From positions 1-64,000 of the forward strand of contig NZ_JAHKPV010000021.1 of the NCBI RefSeq assembly GCF_018860765.1: a DNA stretch of 64,000 nt, in the 5' to 3' direction. Both the position numbers and the translations under genes were made by a program. Shown here piece by piece: positions 1-8,254 of the stretch. Within the stretch, counting starts at the first letter, position 1. Every line of letters starts with the position of its first letter. The notes under the pieces are model-generated. The model made no database searches. It saw nothing but the letters and a program-made list of their open reading frames with translations, and was not told where the DNA came from. This DNA is from Marinobacter salexigens (GTDB lineage Bacteria; Pseudomonadota; Gammaproteobacteria; Pseudomonadales; Oleiphilaceae).

Positions 1-99
1 AACTAGGCTGACAGAGGGGGGTATTACCCCACAACAGAAATTGGCCATGGTGGCCTGAACTCTACTTTTGATGCCCTCTTAAAATGGGGGGATTACAGC

Positions 100-447
100 A
101 TGACATCTGACCACCCTTCCTGGCCGAGAAACATTTCTCGTTTGTCCGATTTCCGAGCAAGGCGAAGATTTAGAGAACTGCTGAAGGAGTATTCCGGGTC
201 TTTGCCCGCCACGTCACTCCGCTATGGGCGAATTATTTTTCTTTATGATGAGACTCTTGCAACCTCGGGAAGAGAGTTTCTGTTCGATCAGTTGAATCGT
301 CGCGCAGATCAGTTTGATCAAATCCTTGTAGTAACGGACGTGGGATTCGGTCGATCCGGATTCTATGTAAACTTTGATGAAATTGGCGCTACTGAAGATG
401 ACCCTGAGTACGAAGCTCTCATCGAAAATTGGAACACATCATTTTAG
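100..447 (+). CDS. Hypothetical protein, 115 aa
   Basis: I do not recognise this protein. It is soluble-looking, with a basic N-terminal third (RARRRFRELL) and an acidic end, and has no signal peptide or membrane segment. The ATG at 100 has a G-run (86-91) eight bases upstream that can act as ribosome binding site. The same frame stays open back to a TAG at 4-6 and that stretch reads like protein, but it offers no ATG, GTG or TTG, so 100 is the only ordinary start. Coding status is likely from length, start signal and composition; function is unknown. Confidence 0.6.
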   Translation: MTSDHPSWPRNISRLSDFRARRRFRELLKEYSGSLPATSLRYGRIIFLYDETLATSGREFLFDQLNRRADQFDQILVVTDVGFGRSGFYVNFDEIGATEDDPEYEALIENWNTSF

Positions 448-817
448 ATTGACCTAACCTCCCCTCCTTTCATAGGTTGAATATTCAACCAATTTAAATT
501 GACTTCCCCACCACGAATACCGCCCCAGAAGCCAACTGATGGGGCTGCTTGCGTTTCCTGTTACTTAGTCTAATCTGTAAGTAGATTTGACTGTAACTGA
601 CTGTATTGTAATATTTTTACGATGACAAATTTCCGATTTAGCTTTAATTTTTGGAGGAATTTACGAGTAAGGTTTACAGAAAAATTTACCCTATCTTGAA
701 ACCTTTCCTATCTGCTTGTTTTCACAACGGCGCGAATTTCAGGTGCAACTTTAATCACCAGAAATTTTGAGCTTAACGACCTCGCTAAAGAAAACGAAAA
801 ACCATGGAAAGCGCTGA
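448..817. other. AT-rich intergenic region
   Basis: About 370 bases with no supported gene, between an unknown plus-strand gene and the 3' end of the PilJ-type gene. I see no clear terminator hairpin, tRNA or long inverted repeat. It is markedly more AT-rich than the neighbouring coding DNA. Confidence 0.5.
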
Positions 818-1666
818 TTAAGACGCTTCGAGGGATACGTACAAGTCAGTAATTTTATCCATTTTCTTAAGCATAGATTCAGTTGTCACCTGAATAACGA
901 ACGGAACATAGTGCCCACTTTCGCCCAACTCAAACCCCGATCGTGAAAACTCCCATTGGGCGGTTACTTCTTTTAACGCTTGGTTTATCTCGCTGGTATT
1001 CAATGGCGACGTACCCAAACGTTGTAGCGCGTGATCGAAATCATTGAGCGCTTGTAGAAATGCTTTGTCTAACGCCTCATCGGTGACTTTCCAGCTCTTT
1101 GCAACATATAGCATGCCAATCCGCTGTGACAACATGCGCTGGCGCCCCGAGATATTGATCAGTTCGCCCTTGCCCTTGCTCGAATGTGCTTCAAGTAGCT
1201 GGACGGTGTTTTCACACATCTCCAATAAGCGCGAACCATCTGTGATCACAGAAAGCGCTTGGTGGTGCTCTGGACTTCCAATCGCCAAATGACGAAATTT
1301 ATTCCATTCACGTCGTATGTTCTGCAAAGCGTCTGTAATTGCAGGCGTAGGTGAAAACTCTTCGAGCTCGCCGAGATGCTCCTCAAAAAGAGCCATACTG
1401 GAATCTAGCTGTTTTTGAGCTTTATCAGCGGCGACGTCCTGACCAATGAGCAGATAAGACTTAGTAATCCGTTGAGTCAACATTCGCTGCATACCAGCCT
1501 TGTTGATCGCGGTATCAATAGTCATAGCTTCTGCATAAGCATTCGTCGAAAATATAGATGAGAGTAGGATCAAACCCATTGCGATTGTTACCAATAGCGG
1601 AGCCACTGCTCGCGAGAGGTGCGGATAAAACCGGTCACTACTGAGCACGCTAAAACTGCATCGCAT
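818..1666 (-). CDS. PilJ-type (type IV pili methyl-accepting chemotaxis transducer N-term) domain protein
   Basis: Predicted exported sensory-type protein of 282 aa. After a basic N-terminus and one hydrophobic segment ending in NAYA (probable signal peptide or anchor) come two copies of the PilJ N-terminal motif, AGMQRMLTQRI and SGRQRMLSQRI. There is no HAMP, methyl-accepting or kinase domain, so it is a stand-alone periplasmic sensor module or binding protein rather than a chemoreceptor. I start it at 1666 because that ATG is preceded by GGAGGA seven bases upstream; the reading frame extends 19 codons further without a ribosome site. No neighbour indicates its signal; nitrate/nitrite-type PilJ ligands are known for related domains but this is only analogy. 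Confidence 0.8.
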   Translation of the reverse strand: MRCSFSVLSSDRFYPHLSRAVAPLLVTIAMGLILLSSIFSTNAYAEAMTIDTAINKAGMQRMLTQRITKSYLLIGQDVAADKAQKQLDSSMALFEEHLGELEEFSPTPAITDALQNIRREWNKFRHLAIGSPEHHQALSVITDGSRLLEMCENTVQLLEAHSSKGKGELINISGRQRMLSQRIGMLYVAKSWKVTDEALDKAFLQALNDFDHALQRLGTSPLNTSEINQALKEVTAQWEFSRSGFELGESGHYVPFVIQVTTESMLKKMDKITDLYVSLEAS

Positions 1667-1958
1667 CGGATATTCCTCCGCCAACGGTGTAATCAAAAAA
1701 TGCCAAAAAAGGCACTTTTGCACCAGATTATGAGGCCCTGAAATTACTCTTCATAACGGAAAACATCATTGATTATAGTCATTTGCCCATCAGGAGAAGA
1801 ACATTACCGGGACTGGCTAAAAGCCTTCGACAAAACAGGAAATCAGGGACACTTTAGCTCTCTTTTTCGGCCATCATTTCTTGTGTCAGTAGTTTTTAAA
1901 TTGGATAACGCCATAATGTCAGAATAATGTGTAAAGTTCGGACAGGAATGGAATATCA

Positions 1959-2762
1959 ATGCATTCGACCTACAAACAAGAACACTTTGTTTCCACCCCT
2001 ACCGGTGGCATCTACGTAAAGAGCTGGTCGCCTGAGGCAAGCCCCCAGACGTCAACCATGGCACCTGTTGTGCTGTTTCATGACTCGCTAGGAAGCGTGG
2101 ATCTTTGGCGTGACTTCCCAGAACAGCTTGCGCTGTCTCTTGGCCGAAAAGTGATCGCATACGACCGGCCCGGTTTCGGGCGCTCGTATATCCGAACGGA
2201 AAAACTGGAAACTGATTTCATTCATAGCGAGGCGAGCGGCCCGTTTGCAGCGATTCATCATGAGCTTGGCATAGAAGCGTTTATTGCCTTGGGGCATAGC
2301 GTGGGTGGCCCGATGGCTGCGGAGTGTGCAGCCTCCTTCCCTGAGCAATGCATTGCACTTATTACAGAAGCGGCTCAGGCATTTGTTGAGGATCGAACTG
2401 TGGAAGGTATCCAAGATGCCAAACAGGTTTTTACCCAAGATGGCCAAATAGATAGATTAAGAAAGTACCACGGTGAAAAAGCGGAATGGGTGCTAAGTGC
2501 ATGGACGGATACGTGGCTCTCTGAGGAGTTCCGACACTGGAATCTGAAAGAGACCCTAACCAAGGTGCACTGCCCTGTTCTTGCCATCCACGGTGAAGAC
2601 GACGAATTTGGTTCAGGTGCGCACCCTGAGCTGTACACTTCACTGCCGGCAGGGCCGTGTGTCATGGAGCTTTTAAAGGATTGCGGGCATGTTCCGCACA
2701 GGGAGAAGCTGGATATTGTGACTGCAGTGATCGAGAGGTTTTGTCGAGATTATGTGGGCTGA
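1959..2762 (+). CDS. Alpha/beta hydrolase
   Basis: A 267-aa cytoplasmic alpha/beta-hydrolase-fold enzyme. Visible triad candidates are Ser114 in the nucleophile elbow GHSVGG, Asp214/215 in HGEDDEF and His244 in GHVPH; an HDSLGS oxyanion-region motif lies near residue 41. It is a single gene with its own upstream region, ending just before a shared hairpin terminator. Substrate cannot be told from sequence: esterase, lactonase or C-C hydrolase are all possible. Start ATG 1959 has AGGA about eleven bases upstream. Confidence 0.85.
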   Translation: MHSTYKQEHFVSTPTGGIYVKSWSPEASPQTSTMAPVVLFHDSLGSVDLWRDFPEQLALSLGRKVIAYDRPGFGRSYIRTEKLETDFIHSEASGPFAAIHHELGIEAFIALGHSVGGPMAAECAASFPEQCIALITEAAQAFVEDRTVEGIQDAKQVFTQDGQIDRLRKYHGEKAEWVLSAWTDTWLSEEFRHWNLKETLTKVHCPVLAIHGEDDEFGSGAHPELYTSLPAGPCVMELLKDCGHVPHREKLDIVTAVIERFCRDYVG

Positions 2763-2789
2763 AAGCGCTTTCAATTCATATAAAATTAC

Positions 2790-2813
2790 AAAGGCCCGCG
2801 CATGCGGGCCTTT
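2790..2813. terminator. Bidirectional rho-independent terminator
   Basis: A perfect 10-bp stem (AAAGGCCCGC / GCGGGCCTTT) closes a four-base loop, with A-rich sequence on one side and T-rich on the other. It sits between two convergent genes, the hydrolase ending at 2762 and the lipoprotein ending at 2834, so it can serve both. Confidence 0.85.
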
Positions 2814-2833
2814 GTATTGAAGCAAATTATTAC

Positions 2834-4483
2834 TTACTGCGCTTCACTATAGTACTTACGCTTAGCAGCTGTTGTAGCCGGATTGGCCATAGAGTTCAGA
2901 CTGAACCCTGAAACGGAGAACCTTTCCCCTTCGTCTTCACGCCATTGTTGTACTGGATCAAGACGAACATTACCTGCTCCATCTACAACAAGATCTGCTA
3001 CGGCCCACCAGTCCGAAACACTACCTTGTGCGTTTTGCGGAGAGAAAATTTGTGTCTGACCACCAATTGAAAACTCTACGCGCGCAGGTGAGTTTTCGAT
3101 CGTGCCACTACCCGCATACAAGTGCACAAGATAGCGATAGCGACCGGCATACGGGAAGCTTGGGATTGTTACAACTTCAGGACCGAAGCTTGAGGTATCG
3201 TCGACATCCAGTTCGATTGTAGTATCACCGACAACTACACGTTGCCTGTAGTACGCGACATGAAACTCATGCGTATCTGACTCATCTGCTGGCCCAAGCA
3301 GGTGAGAGTCTAAGTCGCGTGGATTTTGAGCCCATGTGAGCGTGATTGCAACCGCTGAGTCAGACAGTATTAGGTCGTTTTCTAAAGCCGTATTCCCAGA
3401 GCCAACTTGAACTTCACGGGTATTCGATGTGGTATTTCGATAGGCAGAAATCAATATCTCCGAGTTTGCTCGGGCAGGTAGCGAGAAAGTACCATCAGCT
3501 CGCGTCAGAACTGTATTCATTCCAATGTAGTCATAGCCCTGAGCTCGAACCTCAGCGCCAGCTACAGGATTCCCTGCGCCATCAACAACACGCCCTGTGA
3601 CATCCACGGGTGTATACACATCAACCGTATTCCACGTTGTGAAATGCGTTACAGTGCCCTCGTAATAGCTGCCGACCAACGACGCTTCGCCTTCTTGAAT
3701 CCAATCACCGGTTGTTTCATCAAACCATGCCAGAGGGACAGATGCAGGAGCGTTACTTGAGCTGATGCCATCAGCCAACGGAATTCTAATCGTTACAGGA
3801 GTGCCACTGTTAAGCTGCAGTGGGTTTCCATTTTCATCTGTAAAATCAAAGGTGACAGCACCAAATGTAGTCAACAGGCCCGGTTGGCCATTCTCATCCA
3901 AAATGGTGTAAGCCCCTGGGATGATAGACGGGTCACTCGCCGGGTTCAGGATAGTGACTTGGCCGTTTACGGTGCCTGTGTAGGGCGTACCGTTAGTACC
4001 GAACGCATTTGCTGGAAGAACGGCAATATCCTGACGACCTTCTACGTCCAATGAAGCTCCGGTATCACCTGCGAATGTCGTGGTAAGCTGAGCCGGGAGC
4101 AATGAGAGCTCTAGGCTGTCATTGTTAGCATCCGCCGCAGTGGAGGTGACAAGCGAGCTGGAGCCGAACCCTGTAGCCCGGCCAGACAGTGTGGCTCTTC
4201 CGGCCTGTTCCGGCGCACTGAAGCTAAATGCACCCTCGCCTCCCGAGGTTACACGCAGAGGCTCATCGAGCCCAGAGGCGTTAAGGGTGACCACAGCCCC
4301 CGCAATGGGCTCACCTGTGTAGTAGTTACGTACAACACCTGAAAGGCCAGATTCCTGACCACCAGGGTCGGAGACTTCGGGGGGAGAGCCAGATGAAGAG
4401 CCGGATGAAGATCCGCCGCAACCGGCTAAAGCTGATGACAGCAGCACAGCAGAAAACAAATATAACGTGTTGTTCTTTTTCAT
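2834..4483 (-). CDS. Lipoprotein with carboxypeptidase-regulatory-like domains
   Basis: A 549-aa secreted lipoprotein. The N-terminus is a classic signal II peptide with lipobox LAGC (Cys about residue 22) followed by a Gly/Ser-rich linker. Two carboxypeptidase-regulatory-like beta-sandwich segments are visible (GVVRNYYTGEPIAGA near residue 49 and GRVVDGAGNPVAGAEV near 297). Between them is a FAM171/TSP-like segment with VPLAWFDETTGDW. The C-terminal third contains LTWAQNPRDLDSHLLGP and a later VDDTSSFGPEVVTI, resembling the DUF2135/YfaP type. Role unknown; probably surface or periplasmic. Start supported by AAGGAA upstream. It stands alone. Confidence 0.8.
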   Translation of the reverse strand: MKKNNTLYLFSAVLLSSALAGCGGSSSGSSSGSPPEVSDPGGQESGLSGVVRNYYTGEPIAGAVVTLNASGLDEPLRVTSGGEGAFSFSAPEQAGRATLSGRATGFGSSSLVTSTAADANNDSLELSLLPAQLTTTFAGDTGASLDVEGRQDIAVLPANAFGTNGTPYTGTVNGQVTILNPASDPSIIPGAYTILDENGQPGLLTTFGAVTFDFTDENGNPLQLNSGTPVTIRIPLADGISSSNAPASVPLAWFDETTGDWIQEGEASLVGSYYEGTVTHFTTWNTVDVYTPVDVTGRVVDGAGNPVAGAEVRAQGYDYIGMNTVLTRADGTFSLPARANSEILISAYRNTTSNTREVQVGSGNTALENDLILSDSAVAITLTWAQNPRDLDSHLLGPADESDTHEFHVAYYRQRVVVGDTTIELDVDDTSSFGPEVVTIPSFPYAGRYRYLVHLYAGSGTIENSPARVEFSIGGQTQIFSPQNAQGSVSDWWAVADLVVDGAGNVRLDPVQQWREDEGERFSVSGFSLNSMANPATTAAKRKYYSEAQ

Positions 4484-4649
4484 ATTTCATTTCCTTTGGG
4501 ATAATTATGCGTCTATGCTTTTTTTCATGCTAGACATAATCATGCATGTGTAAGTATAAAGTTGCTTACGACATTTTCAACGAATGAATTACTTCGTTCC
4601 AGACAAGATAAGTTCCAAAGGAAACACGGCTCAGCAATTTAGAGAAACG

Positions 4650-5294
4650 CTAGCTTTTTTTATCCACCTCGACAATCTTGGCTTGCTGATTGTCCACAAG
4701 CTCCTCCAAACTCATATATTCGCACTCTTTATTAGCAATAAAGCTGTCTGCGGAATCTATTAAGATGTTGTCGTCCCGCATAAAACGGCGGCCCAACAGA
4801 ACCGGATAAGAGAAATTACCCCGGTCAGTCAACGAAAACTGGGTTTGATGGTTAGTTCCGGCAATACAAAAATCCATCATCACAACGTAACGCCGCTGAG
4901 AAGGAGCGCCTTTACGTTTTATCAATACGGTCCGTTCCACCGGCCGCTCAAGTTCAAGAATAATTTCTTCGTGATTAATGGTGCTTTCGTCTTCCACAGG
5001 ATGATCTTTATGGTCTGCCAGAGGAATTTGGAACTTCACCCATTTCTGGTCGTCTTGTTGGAACTCTTCCACGTTCACTGCGTGCAACGATGAGGTTTTG
5101 GCACCGGTATCCAACCGAGCTTTAAGCCGCAAGCCGGTGTCATTCATCACAACCCATTCAACAAACCCCAAGGTTTCGGGGACCGAAGATTCGTCGTTGA
5201 GTGCCGCCGGTTCTGCCAGGGTCACTGTTGGCATAACAAGCGCAGCTGCGAGTGAGAAAGCTGCGGCGCGTGAAAAAGGTGCCAGAAACGTCAT
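4650..5294 (-). CDS. Retropepsin-like aspartic protease, RimK/LysX-associated (Zn_protease/COG4067) family
   Basis: 214 aa with a cleavable signal peptide ending near TLA (residue 27), so periplasmic. The hallmark is the aspartic-protease loop RLDTGAKTSS with Asp62, followed by PVLLGRRFM, typical of the family historically called ATP-dependent zinc proteases but built like retropepsins. Known members cleave or act with ATP-grasp peptide ligases; no ATP-grasp gene is adjacent here. Its ATG overlaps the stop of the upstream ACP phosphodiesterase gene (ATGA at 5291-5294), so the two are translationally coupled. Confidence 0.85.
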   Translation of the reverse strand: MTFLAPFSRAAAFSLAAALVMPTVTLAEPAALNDESSVPETLGFVEWVVMNDTGLRLKARLDTGAKTSSLHAVNVEEFQQDDQKWVKFQIPLADHKDHPVEDESTINHEEIILELERPVERTVLIKRKGAPSQRRYVVMMDFCIAGTNHQTQFSLTDRGNFSYPVLLGRRFMRDDNILIDSADSFIANKECEYMSLEELVDNQQAKIVEVDKKS

Positions 5295-5866
5295 TCAATT
5301 CCTCCTGCAAATTCCTGTAAATCAGGGAAAAATGATAAAAAATGCTCTTCGAGTTGGGAATGCAAAGGGCGTATTTCTTCAATCATGCCTGCAAACGAAT
5401 TCTGGAATCGAATACGTGCCGCTACTCTATCCAAGGCGTAACCAATGTTGTCGAGGTTGCGATACGATCCGAACCAATCGTGGGATACCAAATGCCGGGT
5501 TGTTTTGCTCATGCTGGGTGACATCAAGCTCTCATTAGTCTGAAGTTCCGCATACACCATAGTTATAAAGGCATTTTGATCAGCGTTTGTGAATTCGCTC
5601 CAATGCCGTAATAGAAAGTGGTCGTACAAAACATCCAGAGCAACGCCCGCAAACCGTCGGCGTTGAGCAGAGAACATCCGCTTGCTGGCGAGCACATCGG
5701 GGTGCCTGTCAGTAAAGCTGTCCACGGCTAGATGATGGCGAACGCCAAGTCTTACGGAAGATGGAAGCGCCGCCACGTCTACCCCTCGGGTAAAATCTCC
5801 AAGCATGCTCCCCACACGCGCCTCTGGCGAGTCGGGCGCAAGAAAAAGATGGGCGAGGTGGTTCAA
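5291..5866 (-). CDS. acpH: Acyl carrier protein phosphodiesterase (AcpH family)
   Basis: 191 aa, the usual length for AcpH, the HD-superfamily enzyme that removes 4'-phosphopantetheine from holo-ACP. The start MNHLAHLFLA and the metal-site segment SMLGDFTRG (Asp24) match the family closely, and the following RHHLAVDSFTDRHP supplies further His/Asp ligands. Cytoplasmic. First gene of a two-gene unit with the retropepsin-like gene; divergent from trkH. Confidence 0.88.
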   Translation of the reverse strand: MNHLAHLFLAPDSPEARVGSMLGDFTRGVDVAALPSSVRLGVRHHLAVDSFTDRHPDVLASKRMFSAQRRRFAGVALDVLYDHFLLRHWSEFTNADQNAFITMVYAELQTNESLMSPSMSKTTRHLVSHDWFGSYRNLDNIGYALDRVAARIRFQNSFAGMIEEIRPLHSQLEEHFLSFFPDLQEFAGGIE

Positions 5867-6076
5867 CGTGACCGTCCTGTTTGGATTCCATTACTGTCGG
5901 ATAATCAGATTGCATGAATCGACTTGGCTTTTCTACATGTAAACGCGCATTACCTTGCTTGCTGACGGCATTTTAATGCCCAGTTAATCCCGCCCCGGCC
6001 CGCGAGTTTCCTTGCGGATGAGTTCTCTCACAGGTATTCTGGCGCACTCTCTCGGTTCAGCTAGCTCGGGCATCCA

Positions 6077-7528
6077 TTGAGAAACCTCTACCCTGTTATT
6101 TTTATTGTAAGCCTCATGTTTGTGCTGCTAAGCATATTCATGACGCTGCCGGTGTTCCTATTGCTCGGCTCAGGCGCACCGAACGCGCTGTCGTTTGTAG
6201 AATCTGCAGCTATCGTATTGGGTATTGGGCTGCTTGGCCTAGTCTCCACTTATCGCAAGCCCCGAGATTTGAAACCACGGTATATGTTCGTGCTTACCGT
6301 GTCGTCCTGGTTCATTATCGCCCTGCTCTCCGCTCTACCTTTTTACCTCAGTGATGACGGCATTTCCGCTGCAGATGCATTCTTCGAGGGCGCTTCAGGC
6401 ATTACTACCACAGGTGCCACGGTATTCAGTGGTCTGGATAATATGGATAGAGACCTCCTCCTCTGGCGCTCGATTCTGCAGTGGATAGGCGGAATCGGGA
6501 TAATCGGCATGTTCGTTGCCGTGCTGCCGTTTCTCCGTGTTGGCGGAATGAGATTGTTTGCTACTGAGTCGTCAGAGTGGACAGACAAAGCCCTACCCAG
6601 AATGAAAACGCTGAGTCGTGGCCTACTCTTCGTGTACCTCGTTTTTTCAACCATAGCTGTCGTCACTTACTGGCTTTCAGGCATGACGCTGTTTGATGCC
6701 TTCAATCACGGCTTAACCAGCATCGCTACGGGTGGCTTTTCCACCTCGGATCTGAGTATGGGTAAGTTCAGTGATTTGATTCTGATGGAAGCATCATTCT
6801 TTATGATGATTGGCAGCTTGCCATTTTTCCTCTTCGTGCGGGAGCTTCATGGTCAGCGCGGCGTTCTATTCAGAGATCAGCAGGTCAGGCTGTTTTTAAC
6901 CATACTTCTGGTGATTCCAGCCCTGCTCACACTGTACCGCTGGTCGGTGTCGCCGGTACCATTTGACCCGCTGCATAACTATGTAGCTACTTTGTTCAAC
7001 GTTACATCAGTGGTGACAACAACCGGCTATGCGTCAGAGGACTACTCAGCTTGGGGGCCGCTGGCATTCGTGCTGTTTTTCTTTTTAATGTTTATTGGCG
7101 GGTGTTCCGGGTCAACATCCGGGGGTATGAAGATTTTCCGCTTTCAGCTCTCGCTGATCGTACTTCGGGAACAGATGATTCGCTTACTGCACCCACGGGC
7201 TGTGCTGACCCGTAACTATAATGGCCGCGCGGTAAGTGACGATATAATTGCATCGATGATCGCTTACACATTTATTTTTCTGCTGTGCCTTTTATTGATC
7301 ACCGTTTCGTTAGCGGCCATGCAGCTCGACTTTGTAACGTCTTTATCGGGCGCACTTACGGCCCTCACCAACGTAGGCCCGGGGCTTGGTGACATTATTG
7401 GTCCTGCGGGGAACTTTGGCCCCCTGCCCGATCCCGCCAAGTGGGTTCTGGCGGTTGGCATGCTAATGGGGCGACTGGAGATTCTCAGCGTAGTAATCGT
7501 ACTTTCGCCGGCATTCTGGCGAAGCTAA
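6077..7528 (+). CDS. trkH: Trk system potassium uptake protein TrkH
   Basis: 483-aa inner-membrane potassium translocation subunit. All four pore loops of the family are visible: GITTTGATV, IATGGFSTSD, VVTTTGYASED and TNVGPGLGD, plus the conserved GSTSGGMKIFRF segment. Its NAD-binding regulator TrkA is not in the window. The start is TTG 6077: an in-frame TAG lies at 6062-6064 and no ATG or GTG lies between, while the residues after TTG align naturally with TrkH N-termini. I see no clear Shine-Dalgarno in front of it. Confidence 0.92.
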   Translation: MRNLYPVIFIVSLMFVLLSIFMTLPVFLLLGSGAPNALSFVESAAIVLGIGLLGLVSTYRKPRDLKPRYMFVLTVSSWFIIALLSALPFYLSDDGISAADAFFEGASGITTTGATVFSGLDNMDRDLLLWRSILQWIGGIGIIGMFVAVLPFLRVGGMRLFATESSEWTDKALPRMKTLSRGLLFVYLVFSTIAVVTYWLSGMTLFDAFNHGLTSIATGGFSTSDLSMGKFSDLILMEASFFMMIGSLPFFLFVRELHGQRGVLFRDQQVRLFLTILLVIPALLTLYRWSVSPVPFDPLHNYVATLFNVTSVVTTTGYASEDYSAWGPLAFVLFFFLMFIGGCSGSTSGGMKIFRFQLSLIVLREQMIRLLHPRAVLTRNYNGRAVSDDIIASMIAYTFIFLLCLLLITVSLAAMQLDFVTSLSGALTALTNVGPGLGDIIGPAGNFGPLPDPAKWVLAVGMLMGRLEILSVVIVLSPAFWRS

Positions 7529-7558
7529 AATGCCGGTGAGTTGGTCTTTAATGCCGAT

Positions 7559-8218
7559 CTAAAGGGCGTGCTTGCAGATAAAGCGCCCGATGTCCTGAAC
7601 TTCCTCTAAGCAAACACTGTGCTCCATAGGGAAGGTCATATACGTTGGCTCGAAGCCCATTTCTTTTAGCGTTTCTACACTGCGCACGCCAAGAGCCTCC
7701 GGAACCATGGGGTCGAAAGTTCCGTGGTAGATGCTGATGGGTATGCCCGCATTTGCCCCGGAAGGCTGCACAGTTTTTGCCGTGGCGAAGTAGGTAGAAA
7801 GCGCCAAGATCCCCGCCAAGCGTTTCGGATAGGCCAGTCCTAACTCATAGGCAACTGCCCCACCTTGCGAAAACCCTGCAATCACAATGTTTTCAGATGG
7901 AATACCCCTCTCGATTTCCCGTTCGATGAGCTTACCCACGGCGCGCGACGAATCCATCAATTGATCCGTGTCTACAACCCGGTCAATATCCATAGCTTTG
8001 ATATCATACCAAGCGGGCATGCTCATACCGCCATTGATAGTGACGGGCAGGTTGGGAGCGTGCGGAAATATGAAACGCACAGCAGCGTCGTCTGGCAGGC
8101 CAAGTTCCGGCACTACGGGCTCAAAATCGTGGCCACTGGCGCCAAGACCGTGCAACCAGATAACGGCAGCTGTCGGGTTAGCTCGAGTTTCCAGCTCAAT
8201 ATACTGAAGATCCTGCAC
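7559..8218 (-). CDS. Phospholipase/carboxylesterase family hydrolase
   Basis: 219-aa serine esterase of the small carboxylesterase/phospholipase family (PF02230 type). The triad is visible as Ser117 in GFSQGG, Asp169 in HGTFDPMVP and His200 in MEHSV, with WLHGLGASGHDF forming the oxyanion region. Length is typical. Start is GTG 8218, with GAGG six bases upstream. It lies 36 bp downstream of the acyltransferase gene on the same strand, so the two probably share a transcript and may both act on acyl esters; the real substrate is unknown. Confidence 0.9.
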   Translation of the reverse strand: MQDLQYIELETRANPTAAVIWLHGLGASGHDFEPVVPELGLPDDAAVRFIFPHAPNLPVTINGGMSMPAWYDIKAMDIDRVVDTDQLMDSSRAVGKLIEREIERGIPSENIVIAGFSQGGAVAYELGLAYPKRLAGILALSTYFATAKTVQPSGANAGIPISIYHGTFDPMVPEALGVRSVETLKEMGFEPTYMTFPMEHSVCLEEVQDIGRFICKHAL

Positions 8219-8254
8219 GCAGTACCTCGTTATTTCAAAGGGAGTTTGTCCGGG

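Noticed and set aside
2-58. 18-codon end of a possible upstream gene
   Set aside because: Too short to support; a competing frame there looks equally protein-like.
7508-7536. Inverted repeat CCGGCATT/AATGCCGG at the end of trkH
   Set aside because: The loop is 13 bases, the stem spans the stop codon and no T-run follows, so it is not a convincing terminator.
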